Assembly (NCBI GenBank): GCA_050250875.1
Contig: JBFWNV010000003.1
Span: forward strand, 62,001-126,000
Origin: CAWAYR01 sp050250875
GTDB lineage: Bacteria > Acidobacteriota > Vicinamibacteria > Vicinamibacterales > UBA2999
DNA length: 64,000 nucleotides
Direction of reading: 5' to 3'
Shown here: in pieces, positions 11,121-20,168 of the stretch
Position numbering within the stretch: the first letter of the stretch is position 1
How the letters are laid out: each line of letters opens with the position of its first letter
Notes under the pieces: model-generated
Seen by the model: the letters and a program-made list of their open reading frames with translations, nothing else
Told to the model about the DNA's origin: nothing
The model's database searches: none
Position numbers and translations under genes: made by a program

Positions 11121-11441
11121 CTACTGGCGGTCGTCGGCCTTGGCGGCCGCGACGGTGACCAGGCCGCGCAGCCGGAGGAAGCTGCGCTCGCCGATGCCCT
11201 GCACCTTCATCAGCTCCTCCACCTTCTTGAACCCGCCGTTCTTGGTGCGGTACTCGACGATCCGCTGCGCCACCCGGGCGCCCACGCCGGGCAGGCCTTC
11301 GAGCTGCTGAGCCGTGGCGGTATTGAGGTTGAGGGCCGGGGCGGCCGGCGAGGCCTTGGCGGGCGTCTCCTGCGCCGCCGCCACGGCCGGCCCGGTGAAC
11401 AGCAGCAGTGCGAGCACGGCCCGCGCGAACGTTGAAGTCAT
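11121..11441 (-). CDS. ComEA-like helix-hairpin-helix DNA-binding protein, exported
   Basis: A 106-residue protein with a signal peptide (MTSTFARAVLALLLFTGPAV, ending AAAQ) and a C-terminal double helix-hairpin-helix: LNLNTATAQQLEGLPGVGAR, then ELMKVQGIGERSFLRLRGLV. This is the arrangement of ComEA, the periplasmic DNA receptor of natural transformation. The start at 11441 is preceded by AAGGAGACCC, a strong ribosome site. A pseudopilin and a PilZ-like gene follow on the same strand, which supports a DNA-uptake or type IV pilus context. ComEA-type domains also occur in proteins of unknown role, so competence is an inference. Confidence 0.85.
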   Translation of the reverse strand: MTSTFARAVLALLLFTGPAVAAAQETPAKASPAAPALNLNTATAQQLEGLPGVGARVAQRIVEYRTKNGGFKKVEELMKVQGIGERSFLRLRGLVTVAAAKADDRQ

Positions 11442-11819
11442 GATGGGTCTCCTTGAGGGTGAGTGGCGAACGCGTCGCCCACGGAGCGTCGTGACGACGG
11501 CCGAGGTCACGAGCCCCCGCACCCGGCGCTCCGCGGCGACACCCGGCGGAGTGCAAGGCGACGGCCGCGCCCATGGCCGTCGGCTAACCCGCACCGCCGC
11601 AACGACATCGCCGCGGTCAGCGCCTCCAAAGCCGGCCCTGGGGGCAGCCGGGGCGTCAACCGCGGTTTCACGGGCGGCGCTCCTCCGGCCCGATTGGCCG
11701 GATTCCGCGCGCCAACGGCGGTTGCCGCCAGGGCAACGCCGCCTGCGCGGCGCGAATTGGCTGGTGCGCGGCCGGCGGATTACTACAATGGCGCCGTACG
11801 TCTGCTCCTAGGAGGCCCC
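11442..11819. other. Divergent intergenic region of 378 bases
   Basis: This gap lies between the ComEA-like gene (minus) and the exported kinase-like operon (plus). I see no convincing gene: the open frames in it are arginine- and proline-rich shadows. Near the right end are TACAAT (11784-11789) and the ribosome site AGGAGG (11810-11815) of the plus-strand operon. The bases just left of 11460 carry the ribosome site of the minus-strand gene. The rest is featureless GC-rich sequence. Confidence 0.6.
11784..11789 (+). promoter_or_regulatory. Possible -10 element (TACAAT) of the kinase/phosphatase operon
   Basis: TACAAT lies 30 bases before the GTG start at 11820. A TTGGCT at 11757-11762 would be 21 bases away, too far for a standard -35. 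The hexamer stands out in otherwise GC-rich sequence, but no transcription start is known. Confidence 0.4.
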
Positions 11820-12611
11820 GTGACCAGTCGCCGCCTTGCCGCCGTCGTCCTCCTCGCCCTCGCGGTTTCGTCGCGGTCCGATCTGCACGCCCAGGGCGCC
11901 GCCGCGTGCTCGAAGGCGTGGCTCGGCAAGGAAGCCGAAATCGAGGCCTTCCTGGCCTCGGCAAAGGTCACCCGGCTCGAAGCGGTGCCGACCGGCGTCA
12001 CCAAGCCGCAGCGCGGCTATCTCGAACCGGGACCGGTCGCCCGCTTCGCCTGGAAACAGCTGCCGCCGGCGCGGCGCGCCGGCTACATGGAGAGCTACAA
12101 GGCCGAGATCGCCGCCTACCAGCTCGATCGGCTGCTCGAGATGCAGATGGTGCCGCCGGTGGTCGAGCGCACGGTCGAGGGCAAGATCGGCGCCGCGGTG
12201 CTGTGGATCGAAGACACCAGGAGCTGGGACATGAAGAAGCCGGTGCAGGGTCCCGAGCCGGGGTGGTCGAAGCAGATCAGCCGGATGAAGCTCTTCGATC
12301 AGCTGATCGGCAACATCGACCGCAACCAGGGCAACCTCATCTACGACACCGACTGGCATCTCTTCCTGATCGACCATTCGCGGGCCTTCACGACCCGCAA
12401 GAGCCTCGACGGCATCGCCCCGCTGGTCACGATCGATGCCGAGCTGTGGCAGCGCATCGAGGCGTTGACGGCTGCCGACCTCGACCGCGCGCTCGGCGCG
12501 TGGCTCACCGCGGATCAGCAGGAGGCGCTGTTCGCCCGCCGCGAGAAGATGCAGCAGGCGGTGGCGAAGCTGGTGAAGGACAAGGGTGCCGCCAGCGTCT
12601 TCCTGCGGTAA
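11820..12611 (+). CDS. Exported protein with HipA/Fam20-like kinase motifs (first copy)
   Basis: The 263-residue product begins with a signal peptide (LAAVVLLALAVSSRSDLHAQ). Its core resembles atypical kinases of the HipA, PI-kinase or Fam20 fold: a possible ATP lysine in ARFAWKQ (79), a helix glutamate in YKAEIAAYQLDRLL (96), a catalytic-loop match GNIDRNQGNL (D167, N172), and LIDHSRAF (D185) in the place of the metal-binding aspartate. The start GTG follows AGGAGGCCCC closely. It is first in a three-gene set with an exported PPP-type phosphatase and a second related protein ending at 14623. I infer a kinase from motif order only. The substrate, and the source of ATP if the protein is periplasmic, are unknown. 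Confidence 0.7.
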   Translation: MTSRRLAAVVLLALAVSSRSDLHAQGAAACSKAWLGKEAEIEAFLASAKVTRLEAVPTGVTKPQRGYLEPGPVARFAWKQLPPARRAGYMESYKAEIAAYQLDRLLEMQMVPPVVERTVEGKIGAAVLWIEDTRSWDMKKPVQGPEPGWSKQISRMKLFDQLIGNIDRNQGNLIYDTDWHLFLIDHSRAFTTRKSLDGIAPLVTIDAELWQRIEALTAADLDRALGAWLTADQQEALFARREKMQQAVAKLVKDKGAASVFLR

Positions 12612-12620
12612 CGTGGAATC

Positions 12621-13832
12621 GTGGTGACCCGGCTCGTCCTCTCCGTCGCGCTCGCCCTGGCGGTGGCTGCGGCCACGCCGCACGCCCAGCCTGCCGCGCG
12701 GCGCGTCGTCGCCATCGGCGACGTGCACGGCAGCCTGAGCGGCCTGACCGCCATGCTGAAGGCCGCCGGCCTCATCGACGACAGCCGGCGCTGGACCGGT
12801 GGCGCCGCCACGCTGGTGCAGACGGGGGATCTGACCGATCGCGGCGCCGCGGTGCGCGGCGTGCTCGACCTGATGATGCAGCTCGAGCGCGAGGCCCCCA
12901 GGGCGCGCGGCAAGGTCGAGCAGGTGCTGGGCAATCACGAGGTGATGAACCTGCTCGGCGACCTGCGCGACGCCACGCCGGAGATCTGCGCAGCCTTCGC
13001 CGATGCCGCGTCGGAGAAGACGCGCGAGCGGGGCTGGCGCGACTACGAAGATCTCATCGCCGCCCGCGCCCGCACCCGGCCGCAGGAAGCGGCGCCGGCC
13101 TATACCCGGACGAAGGAGACGTGGCTCGAGGCCTACCCGCCGGGCTGCATCGAGTATCGCCAGGCGCTCGGCCCGCGCGGCAGCTACGGCCGCTGGCTGC
13201 GCGGCCGGCCGATCGCCGTGCAGGTCGACGACAGCGTCTTCATGCACGCCGGTCCCAACCCGGCCGGCACCGCCCCCGTCGCCGAGCTGAACGCCACGGC
13301 GAAGCGCGAGATCGAACGCTTCGACCGCTTCGTGCAGCGGCTCGTGGATGCCCGTCTCGCGCGCCCGTGGTTCCGCTTCGAGGACGTGCTCGCCGTCGCC
13401 GCCGCCGAGGTGCGCTGGACCAACGGCGTGCTCGAACGCGCCAAGCTGGCCGGCGAGACCCCCGACCTCTCGGGCATCGACGTCGATCTCGTCCGCGAGG
13501 CCGTCGAGGTGCTGCAGATTGGCACCTGGTCGCTGCTCGCCGGCGACGGCCCGCTGTGGTACCGCGGCTACGCCACCGCCGCCGACGCCGTGCTGCAGCC
13601 GGCCGTCGCCGGACTGCTCGCCCGCTGGAAGGTGTCGCGTATCGTCGTCGGCCACACGCCGCAGCGCGACTTCCGCATCCGGGCCCGCTTCGGCTCGGTC
13701 TTCCTCATCGACACCGGCATGCTCACCGAGGTCTACAAGGGGGCGCCGTCGGCCCTGGAGATCGCCGGCACGCAGACGACGGCGGCCTACGCCGACGGCA
13801 CGCGCACGCCGCTCGGAGCCGCCACGCCATGA
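12621..13832 (+). CDS. Exported PPP-type metallophosphoesterase
   Basis: A 403-residue protein with a signal peptide (MVTRLVLSVALALAVAAATP) followed by the two-metal phosphoesterase motifs in order: AIGDVHG (D34, H36), QTGDLTDRG, LGNHEVMN, and a late GHTPQ. The order and spacing match the bacterial PPP-type (Shewanella-like) phosphatases, which can remove phosphate from proteins. An insert of about 100 residues after the third motif (AADAASEKTRERGWRDYED onward) is larger than in minimal enzymes. It starts 9 bases after the first kinase-like gene, and its stop overlaps the ATG of the second (ATGA), so the three are probably translated together. This pairing suggests that it reverses what the flanking proteins do, which is inference. 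Confidence 0.85.
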   Translation: MVTRLVLSVALALAVAAATPHAQPAARRVVAIGDVHGSLSGLTAMLKAAGLIDDSRRWTGGAATLVQTGDLTDRGAAVRGVLDLMMQLEREAPRARGKVEQVLGNHEVMNLLGDLRDATPEICAAFADAASEKTRERGWRDYEDLIAARARTRPQEAAPAYTRTKETWLEAYPPGCIEYRQALGPRGSYGRWLRGRPIAVQVDDSVFMHAGPNPAGTAPVAELNATAKREIERFDRFVQRLVDARLARPWFRFEDVLAVAAAEVRWTNGVLERAKLAGETPDLSGIDVDLVREAVEVLQIGTWSLLAGDGPLWYRGYATAADAVLQPAVAGLLARWKVSRIVVGHTPQRDFRIRARFGSVFLIDTGMLTEVYKGAPSALEIAGTQTTAAYADGTRTPLGAATP

Positions 13833-14623
13833 GGCGCGCCGCCCTCGCCCTGGCTCTCTGCTGCACCGCGCTGCCGCCAGCCGCGGCGCAGACCGCGGCT
13901 GACGTCCGCGCCGAACGTGAGGGGTTCCTCAGCACGGCCAAGGTGGTGGCGACACGCGAGGTCACCACCGGCATCACCGGCACGCTGCGGGTCACGCTCG
14001 ACGACGGCACGCGCCGCCACGACGCCAGTGTCCAGCGCATCGACCAGACCAAGACCTCGTTCCGCGCCGCCGGCGGCAAGCGCGAATTCGGCTTCCGCGA
14101 CACCTGGAAGTTCAACCTCGCTGCCTACCAGGTGGCGCTGCTGCTCGGCCTCGAGACGGTGCCGGCGACGGTCGAACGCGCCCACGACGGCATCCCGGCG
14201 TCCTACACCTGGTGGGTCGACGACGTGATCATGGACGAGGGCGCCCGCCAGGAGAAGAAGGCCGAGGCCTCCGACCTGCGCCGCTGGGAGCACCAGATGG
14301 CGACGATGCGGGTGTTCGACGCGCTCATCGCCAACACCGATCGCAACAAGGGCAACCTGCTCATCGACAAGGACTGGACGACGTGGCTCATCGACCACAC
14401 GCGGGCGTTCCGGCGCTCGCGCCAGATCCTCGACCCGACACCGCTCGTCCGCTGCGATCGGGCACTGCTCGCCGCACTCAAGGCGCTCGACGAAAAGACG
14501 GTCAAGGCCCGCACCGAGCGGTGGCTGACCGGCGACGAGATCCGCGCCATGATGTCGCGGCGCGACGAGATCGTCGCCCGGCTCGAGGCGTCGCCGACGG
14601 CGCTCTACACCTACGCGCCCTGA
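13829..14623 (+). CDS. Exported protein with HipA/Fam20-like kinase motifs (second copy)
   Basis: A 264-residue paralogue of the first gene of this operon, again with a signal peptide (MRRAALALALCCTALPPAAA, next residue Q). It keeps the catalytic-loop match ANTDRNKGNLLID (D171, N176) and LIDHTRAF (D189), and the shared patch LAAYQVALLLGLETVPATVE. The helix glutamate of the first copy is asparagine here (N96 in WKFNLAAYQ), and no lysine aligns cleanly with K79, so it may be a divergent or inactive partner. It overlaps the phosphatase stop by ATGA. The end of the gene is 4 bases from the convergent epimerase gene, with no room for a separate terminator. Confidence 0.7.
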   Translation: MRRAALALALCCTALPPAAAQTAADVRAEREGFLSTAKVVATREVTTGITGTLRVTLDDGTRRHDASVQRIDQTKTSFRAAGGKREFGFRDTWKFNLAAYQVALLLGLETVPATVERAHDGIPASYTWWVDDVIMDEGARQEKKAEASDLRRWEHQMATMRVFDALIANTDRNKGNLLIDKDWTTWLIDHTRAFRRSRQILDPTPLVRCDRALLAALKALDEKTVKARTERWLTGDEIRAMMSRRDEIVARLEASPTALYTYAP

Positions 14624-14627
14624 CCGC

Positions 14628-15587
14628 TCAGCGCGGCAGCGCCCGACCGGCCGCCCACTCCACCGTCCGGCGCAGCCCTTCGGCGAAGGGCACCGTCGGC
14701 CGGTAGCCGAGCAGCCGCTCGGCCTTGCCGATGTCGGCCTGCGAATCGCGGATGTCGCCGGCCCGCGCCGGCCCGAACACCGGCGTGAGCGCGGTGCCGA
14801 GCAGCTGCTGCACCTCGGCCAGCAGCGCCAGCAGCGACACCCGGCCGCTGGTGGCGATGTTGATCACCTCGCCGGCGATGCCCGGCGCCAGCGCCGCCCG
14901 CAGCACGCCGTCGACCGTGTTGGCGACATAGGTGAAGTCTCGGGTCTGCCCGCCGTCGCCGTGGACGATCGGCGGCCGGCCGTCGAGCACGGCGCGGATG
15001 AACAGCGAGATGACGCCCGAGTACGGCGACGACGGATCCTGGCGCGGCCCGAACACGTTGAAGTAGCGCGTCGACACCGTGTCGAGCCCGTACAGCCGCG
15101 TGAACAGCCGCAGGTACTGCTCGCCGGCGTGCTTCTGCAGGGCGTACGGCGAGAGCGGGTTGGGCGTCATCGCCTCGTGCTTCGGCAGCTCCGCGGCATC
15201 GCCGTAGACCGACGACGAGCCGGCGAAGACGACGCGGCGCACGCCGGCGTCGCGCGCCGCCACCAGCAGCTGCAGGGTGGCGTCGAGGTTGGCGCGATGC
15301 GACGTCAGCGGGTCGGCGACCGACCGCGGCACCGACGGAATCGCCGCCTGGTGCAGCACGTAGTCGATGCCCGCGACGGCCGCGGCGGCGACGCCGGCGT
15401 CGGCGAGGTCGCCGTGGTGGAATTCCACCGCCGCCCCGCCGGCCGCGGCAACGGCGGTGTCGAGGTTGGCCCGGCGGCCGGTCGACAGGTCGTCGACCAC
15501 CCGCACCCGCTCGCCGCGCCGCAACAGCTCTTCGACCAGGTGCGAGCCGATGAACCCGGCGCCCCCGGTGACCAGGTAGCGTGCCAT
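14628..15587 (-). CDS. NAD-dependent nucleotide-sugar epimerase/dehydratase
   Basis: A 319-residue extended short-chain dehydrogenase of the UDP-glucose 4-epimerase type. It has the Rossmann motif GGAGFIGSH at residues 8-16, the catalytic YALQK (within SPYALQKHAGEQY), the serine patch FAGSSSVYG, and the substrate-side NVFGPRQDPSSPYSGVI and ARAGDIRDSQADI. Such enzymes interconvert UDP-glucose/galactose or the N-acetyl forms for envelope polysaccharides. The ARAGDIRDS signature resembles WbpP- or GalE-like enzymes, but the exact sugar cannot be fixed. It starts 3 bases after the amidohydrolase gene, so they are probably co-transcribed. Confidence 0.9.
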   Translation of the reverse strand: MARYLVTGGAGFIGSHLVEELLRRGERVRVVDDLSTGRRANLDTAVAAAGGAAVEFHHGDLADAGVAAAAVAGIDYVLHQAAIPSVPRSVADPLTSHRANLDATLQLLVAARDAGVRRVVFAGSSSVYGDAAELPKHEAMTPNPLSPYALQKHAGEQYLRLFTRLYGLDTVSTRYFNVFGPRQDPSSPYSGVISLFIRAVLDGRPPIVHGDGGQTRDFTYVANTVDGVLRAALAPGIAGEVINIATSGRVSLLALLAEVQQLLGTALTPVFGPARAGDIRDSQADIGKAERLLGYRPTVPFAEGLRRTVEWAAGRALPR

Positions 15588-15590
15588 CCG

Positions 15591-16760
15591 CTACTGGGGC
15601 CAGCCGTCCTTCGGCAGGCCCGGCACCAGCCGCAGCGTGTTCTTGTAGTAGAGCTTCTTGAGCACGTCGTCGGGCAGGCCCATGCCGTACAGCTTCCAGA
15701 AGGCGTGATAGTCGCGGTAGTAGTCGAAGTACTCGTCGTCGGTCTCGAACACCCGCCAGAAGTACGGGAACTCGTCGGGCTGGAAGCTGTCCTTGCCGAA
15801 GATCACGCGGTCCTGGTACTTGACGAAGAACGCGCGCGCCGACCGCGGCTGACGGCCCAGTTCGGCCAGGATGGCCCCGACTTCGAGGTGCACGTTGGGC
15901 AGGCGGTCGAGCAGCGCCGCCGCCCGCGCCAGGTCGTTGGCGTGATAGGCGAAGTGGGCGGCGATGAACGTCGTCTTCGGGTGCTTCGCGAACATCCGGT
16001 CGCGCTCGCCGATCAGTTCCTCGAAGCGCGGAAACTCGCCGGCCGGGTAGCGTCGGTCGCGATAGAGCGCCAGCTCGAGCCAGCGCTCGTTCTGGAAGTC
16101 GATCGGCTCGAAGAACTCCTGCGGCTCGGCGGTGTGGATCAGCACCGGCAGGCCGAGCCGGCCGGCCGCCGCCCACACCGGATCGAGCGCCGGATCGTCG
16201 ATCCTGAGGCGGCTGCCGTCGGGCTTGCGGATGCGCAACCCGAACGCCTTCGAGATCTCGCCGATGCCGACCGCGCCGGCCTTCTTGTCGGCCTCCAGCT
16301 GTGCCACCACCCGCTCCGCCCAGCCGGGGCCGACGTTGCGGAAGTCGATATCGGTGAACTGCACCATCCGGCCCTGGAACTTCGACGTGCGCAGCGCCCG
16401 CACCGCCTGCACCAGTCGATCGCCGGAGGTGCCGCTGGCGTTGACCAGCAGCCGGAGGTTGTTCGCGTCCATGCCGGCGACGACGCGGGCGAACTGCTCC
16501 TCCGTGATCGGCGCCGGCTGGTGGCTGTGGATATCGATCACCGGAAACTTCGCCCTGGGCACCGGATGCGACGCCGTCTTCAGCGTGCTGCGCGGCTTGT
16601 ACTGCGTGATGGTCGGCTCGGGGAACTCCGGCGTGCGGCCGTCACCGGGGCGGGCGCGCAGGCCCGAGGGCCGACCGCCCGGCGGCGCCGGCGCCTGCGC
16701 CAGGATCACGATCGTGCCGCCGAGCGTGGCGGCGGCGAGCCAGAGGAACGACGTGCGCAT
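15591..16760 (-). CDS. Exported amidohydrolase-2 family protein
   Basis: A 389-residue protein with a signal peptide (MRTSFLWLAAATLGGTIVIL, then AQ) and a TIM-barrel metal-dependent hydrolase: the first-strand motif IDIHSHQ, a mid-barrel histidine in VLIHTAEP, FIAAHFAYH, and IFGKDSFQPD at the place of the last metal ligand. This matches the amidohydrolase-2 group, which includes decarboxylases and lactonases; the substrate is not predictable. The sequence between the signal and the barrel is proline- and arginine-rich and looks unstructured. It is first in a two-gene unit with the epimerase. Confidence 0.85.
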   Translation of the reverse strand: MRTSFLWLAAATLGGTIVILAQAPAPPGGRPSGLRARPGDGRTPEFPEPTITQYKPRSTLKTASHPVPRAKFPVIDIHSHQPAPITEEQFARVVAGMDANNLRLLVNASGTSGDRLVQAVRALRTSKFQGRMVQFTDIDFRNVGPGWAERVVAQLEADKKAGAVGIGEISKAFGLRIRKPDGSRLRIDDPALDPVWAAAGRLGLPVLIHTAEPQEFFEPIDFQNERWLELALYRDRRYPAGEFPRFEELIGERDRMFAKHPKTTFIAAHFAYHANDLARAAALLDRLPNVHLEVGAILAELGRQPRSARAFFVKYQDRVIFGKDSFQPDEFPYFWRVFETDDEYFDYYRDYHAFWKLYGMGLPDDVLKKLYYKNTLRLVPGLPKDGWPQ

Positions 16761-16797
16761 GAGGAAGCGTCCTTGAGAGCAACCGTCCGGTCGTGAG

Positions 16798-17241
16798 AAA
16801 CGACGCCGCAGTGGGCCTGTAAGCCGAATTCTGTCCGCCGCCGCCGTCGCGCCTTGCGGCGCTCCGGCGACGGCGGGATGACCATTCCTCTAGGCGCGCC
16901 ATCACTGGCACGCTCGAGCGACCTACCCGGAAGCGTCGATCGGACGGGCCGTCCGAATGGCCGGAGCCATGCGCTTCCCTATTTGGTCTTGCTCCGTGCG
17001 GGGTTTGGCCTGCCACGACTGTTGCCAGCCGCGCGGTGCGCTCTTACCGCACCTTTTCACCATTGCTTGCTCTTGCGAGCGTCAGCTGTGTGTTTTCTGT
17101 GCCACTGTCCGTCGGGTCGCCCCGCCCGGGTGTTACCCGGCGCACTGCCCTGTGGAGTTCGGACTTTCCTCCCCTCGGGGTACTACGCGCGTGAACGCGG
17201 TTGCCCCTCGCGGCGGTCATCCGGCCCGCTGCGGCGTCGTC
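16798..17241 (-). ncRNA. rnpB: RNase P RNA, bacterial type A
   Basis: RNase P RNA is the catalytic RNA that trims the 5' leader of precursor tRNAs. Read on the minus strand, the region shows the conserved GAGGAAAGTCCGAACTCC (slightly varied from consensus), CACAGGGCAGTG, GGTAAGAGCGCACCG, and the 3' signature ACAGAATTCGGCTTACAG. The two ends pair in a 12-bp P1 helix (ACGACGCCGCAG with CTGCGGCGTCGT), which sets the approximate ends and a length near 440 bases. The 5' end lies one or two bases after the TAA of the response-regulator gene on the same strand. It may therefore be transcribed from inside that gene or processed from its message. Ends are accurate to a few bases. Confidence 0.95.
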
Positions 17242-17242
17242 G

Positions 17243-18634
<1,392 letters not shown>

Positions 18635-18656
18635 GAGGAGTAGCGCGGGCCCGCGG

Positions 18657-20168
18657 TCAGCGCGGCTCGGCGTGCAGGATGCGGATCAGGCGCTGATCGA
18701 GGTCGGGGTCGTAGACGAGCACCGCCACCGGCTCACCGGCGCGGGCGACGCTCACCGCCTGGCGCAGCGCGGCGACCGTGGCCACCGGCTGGCGGTTGAC
18801 GTGCAGCACCACCTGGCCGCGTTCGATGCCGGCCTCGGCAGCCGCGCTCACCGGCTCGACCCGCTGCACCAGCAGGCCGGTCACGCCCTCGGGCACGTCG
18901 TAGCGGCGGGCGTTGGCGGCACCGATTTCGATCACCGTCATGCCCAGTTCGGCCGGGCCGAGATCGCGCACCCGCGCCGACTCGCGGGCCGTCGCCGTGC
19001 CGCCGGCGGCGACGCGCGCCGGCCGCTCGGCGAGGCGCACGGTCACCGCCTGGCGCCGGCCGTCGCGCAGGAACTCCAGCCGCGCGGCGCTGCCCGGCTC
19101 GGTGCGGGCGACCAGGCGAATCGCCGGGCCGTCGCCGTCCACCGACTGCCCGTCGATCGCGGTGATGAGGTCGTAGGGCCGCAGGCCGGCGCGTTCGGCC
19201 GGCGAGCCCGGGGTGACGTCCTGCACCAGCGCGCCGGCGGCACCGCCCAGGCCGAGCGCCTGCTGGACGTCGGCATCGACGTCGCGCAGGGCGACGCCGA
19301 GGTAGCCGCGCGCCACCCGACCGGTGGCCAGCAGCTGCGGCAGGACGTCCTTCGCCTGGTTGATCGGAATCGAGAAGCCGATGTTGTTGGCCTGCCGGCT
19401 CACCGCCGAGTTGATGCCGACCACGGCGCCGCGGGTGTCGAGCAGCGGCCCGCCGCTGTTGCCGAAGCTGATCGCCGCATCGGTCTGGATGTAGTGATCG
19501 AGGCTCTGATCGAAGAGCTTGCGGCCGACGAAGCTGACGACACCCACCGTCACGGTGTGCTCGTAGGCCAGCGGGTTGCCGATCGCGCAGACCCATTCGC
19601 CGACCCGCAGCCGGTCTGAATCGCCGAGGCGCACGTGCGGCAGGGCGCCGGCCGCGTCGACCTTCAGCACCGCGATGTCGGTGTCGGCGTCGGCGCCGAT
19701 GACCCGGGCCCGGAAGCTGCGGCCATCGGTGAGCTTGACGATGACGCGCTCGGCGCCGTCGATGACGTGCTGATTGGTGAGCAGGTGTCCGTCGGGGTCG
19801 ATGAAGAAGCCGGTCCCGGTGCCGCGGCGTGGCGCATCGGGACGACGGAACCCGAACGGCTCGCTCGGCGCCCGCGGCGCGGTGACGCCGCGCCGCCGCG
19901 ATCGCGACGCCACCTCGATGCTGACCACCGCGGGGTTGGCCGCCTCGGCCACGTCGGCGAAACTGGCAGGAAACGCGGCGGCGACGCCCGGCGCCGCCGC
20001 CATGACCGGCGGGGGCTCGGGCCGGGCCCCGACCGTGACGGCGGCAGGCGCCGGCGCGGGTGCCGACACCGCCGGCGCGGGCGACAGCGAGCCGGTCACG
20101 ATGGCCCCGACCAGGAAACCGACCGTTGCGGTCAGCCCGGCCGTGAACCAGGCGAAGCGCCGGGTCAT
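18657..20168 (-). CDS. Periplasmic HtrA/DegP-type serine protease with two PDZ domains
   Basis: A 503-residue membrane-anchored or exported protease for envelope protein quality control. An N-terminal hydrophobic segment (FAWFTAGLTATVGFLVGAIV) is followed by an alanine/proline-rich linker and a trypsin-like domain. The catalytic triad lies in LLTNQHVIDGAE (His), DADTDIAVLKVD (Asp) and SFGNSGGPLLDTRG (Ser). Two PDZ domains follow, the first at GYLGVALRDVDADVQQALG and the second at LLVQRVEPVSAAAEAG. The start ATG overlaps the ligA stop (ATGA). A TATAAT just upstream may also give it its own leaderless message. Confidence 0.95.
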   Translation of the reverse strand: MTRRFAWFTAGLTATVGFLVGAIVTGSLSPAPAVSAPAPAPAAVTVGARPEPPPVMAAAPGVAAAFPASFADVAEAANPAVVSIEVASRSRRRGVTAPRAPSEPFGFRRPDAPRRGTGTGFFIDPDGHLLTNQHVIDGAERVIVKLTDGRSFRARVIGADADTDIAVLKVDAAGALPHVRLGDSDRLRVGEWVCAIGNPLAYEHTVTVGVVSFVGRKLFDQSLDHYIQTDAAISFGNSGGPLLDTRGAVVGINSAVSRQANNIGFSIPINQAKDVLPQLLATGRVARGYLGVALRDVDADVQQALGLGGAAGALVQDVTPGSPAERAGLRPYDLITAIDGQSVDGDGPAIRLVARTEPGSAARLEFLRDGRRQAVTVRLAERPARVAAGGTATARESARVRDLGPAELGMTVIEIGAANARRYDVPEGVTGLLVQRVEPVSAAAEAGIERGQVVLHVNRQPVATVAALRQAVSVARAGEPVAVLVYDPDLDQRLIRILHAEPR

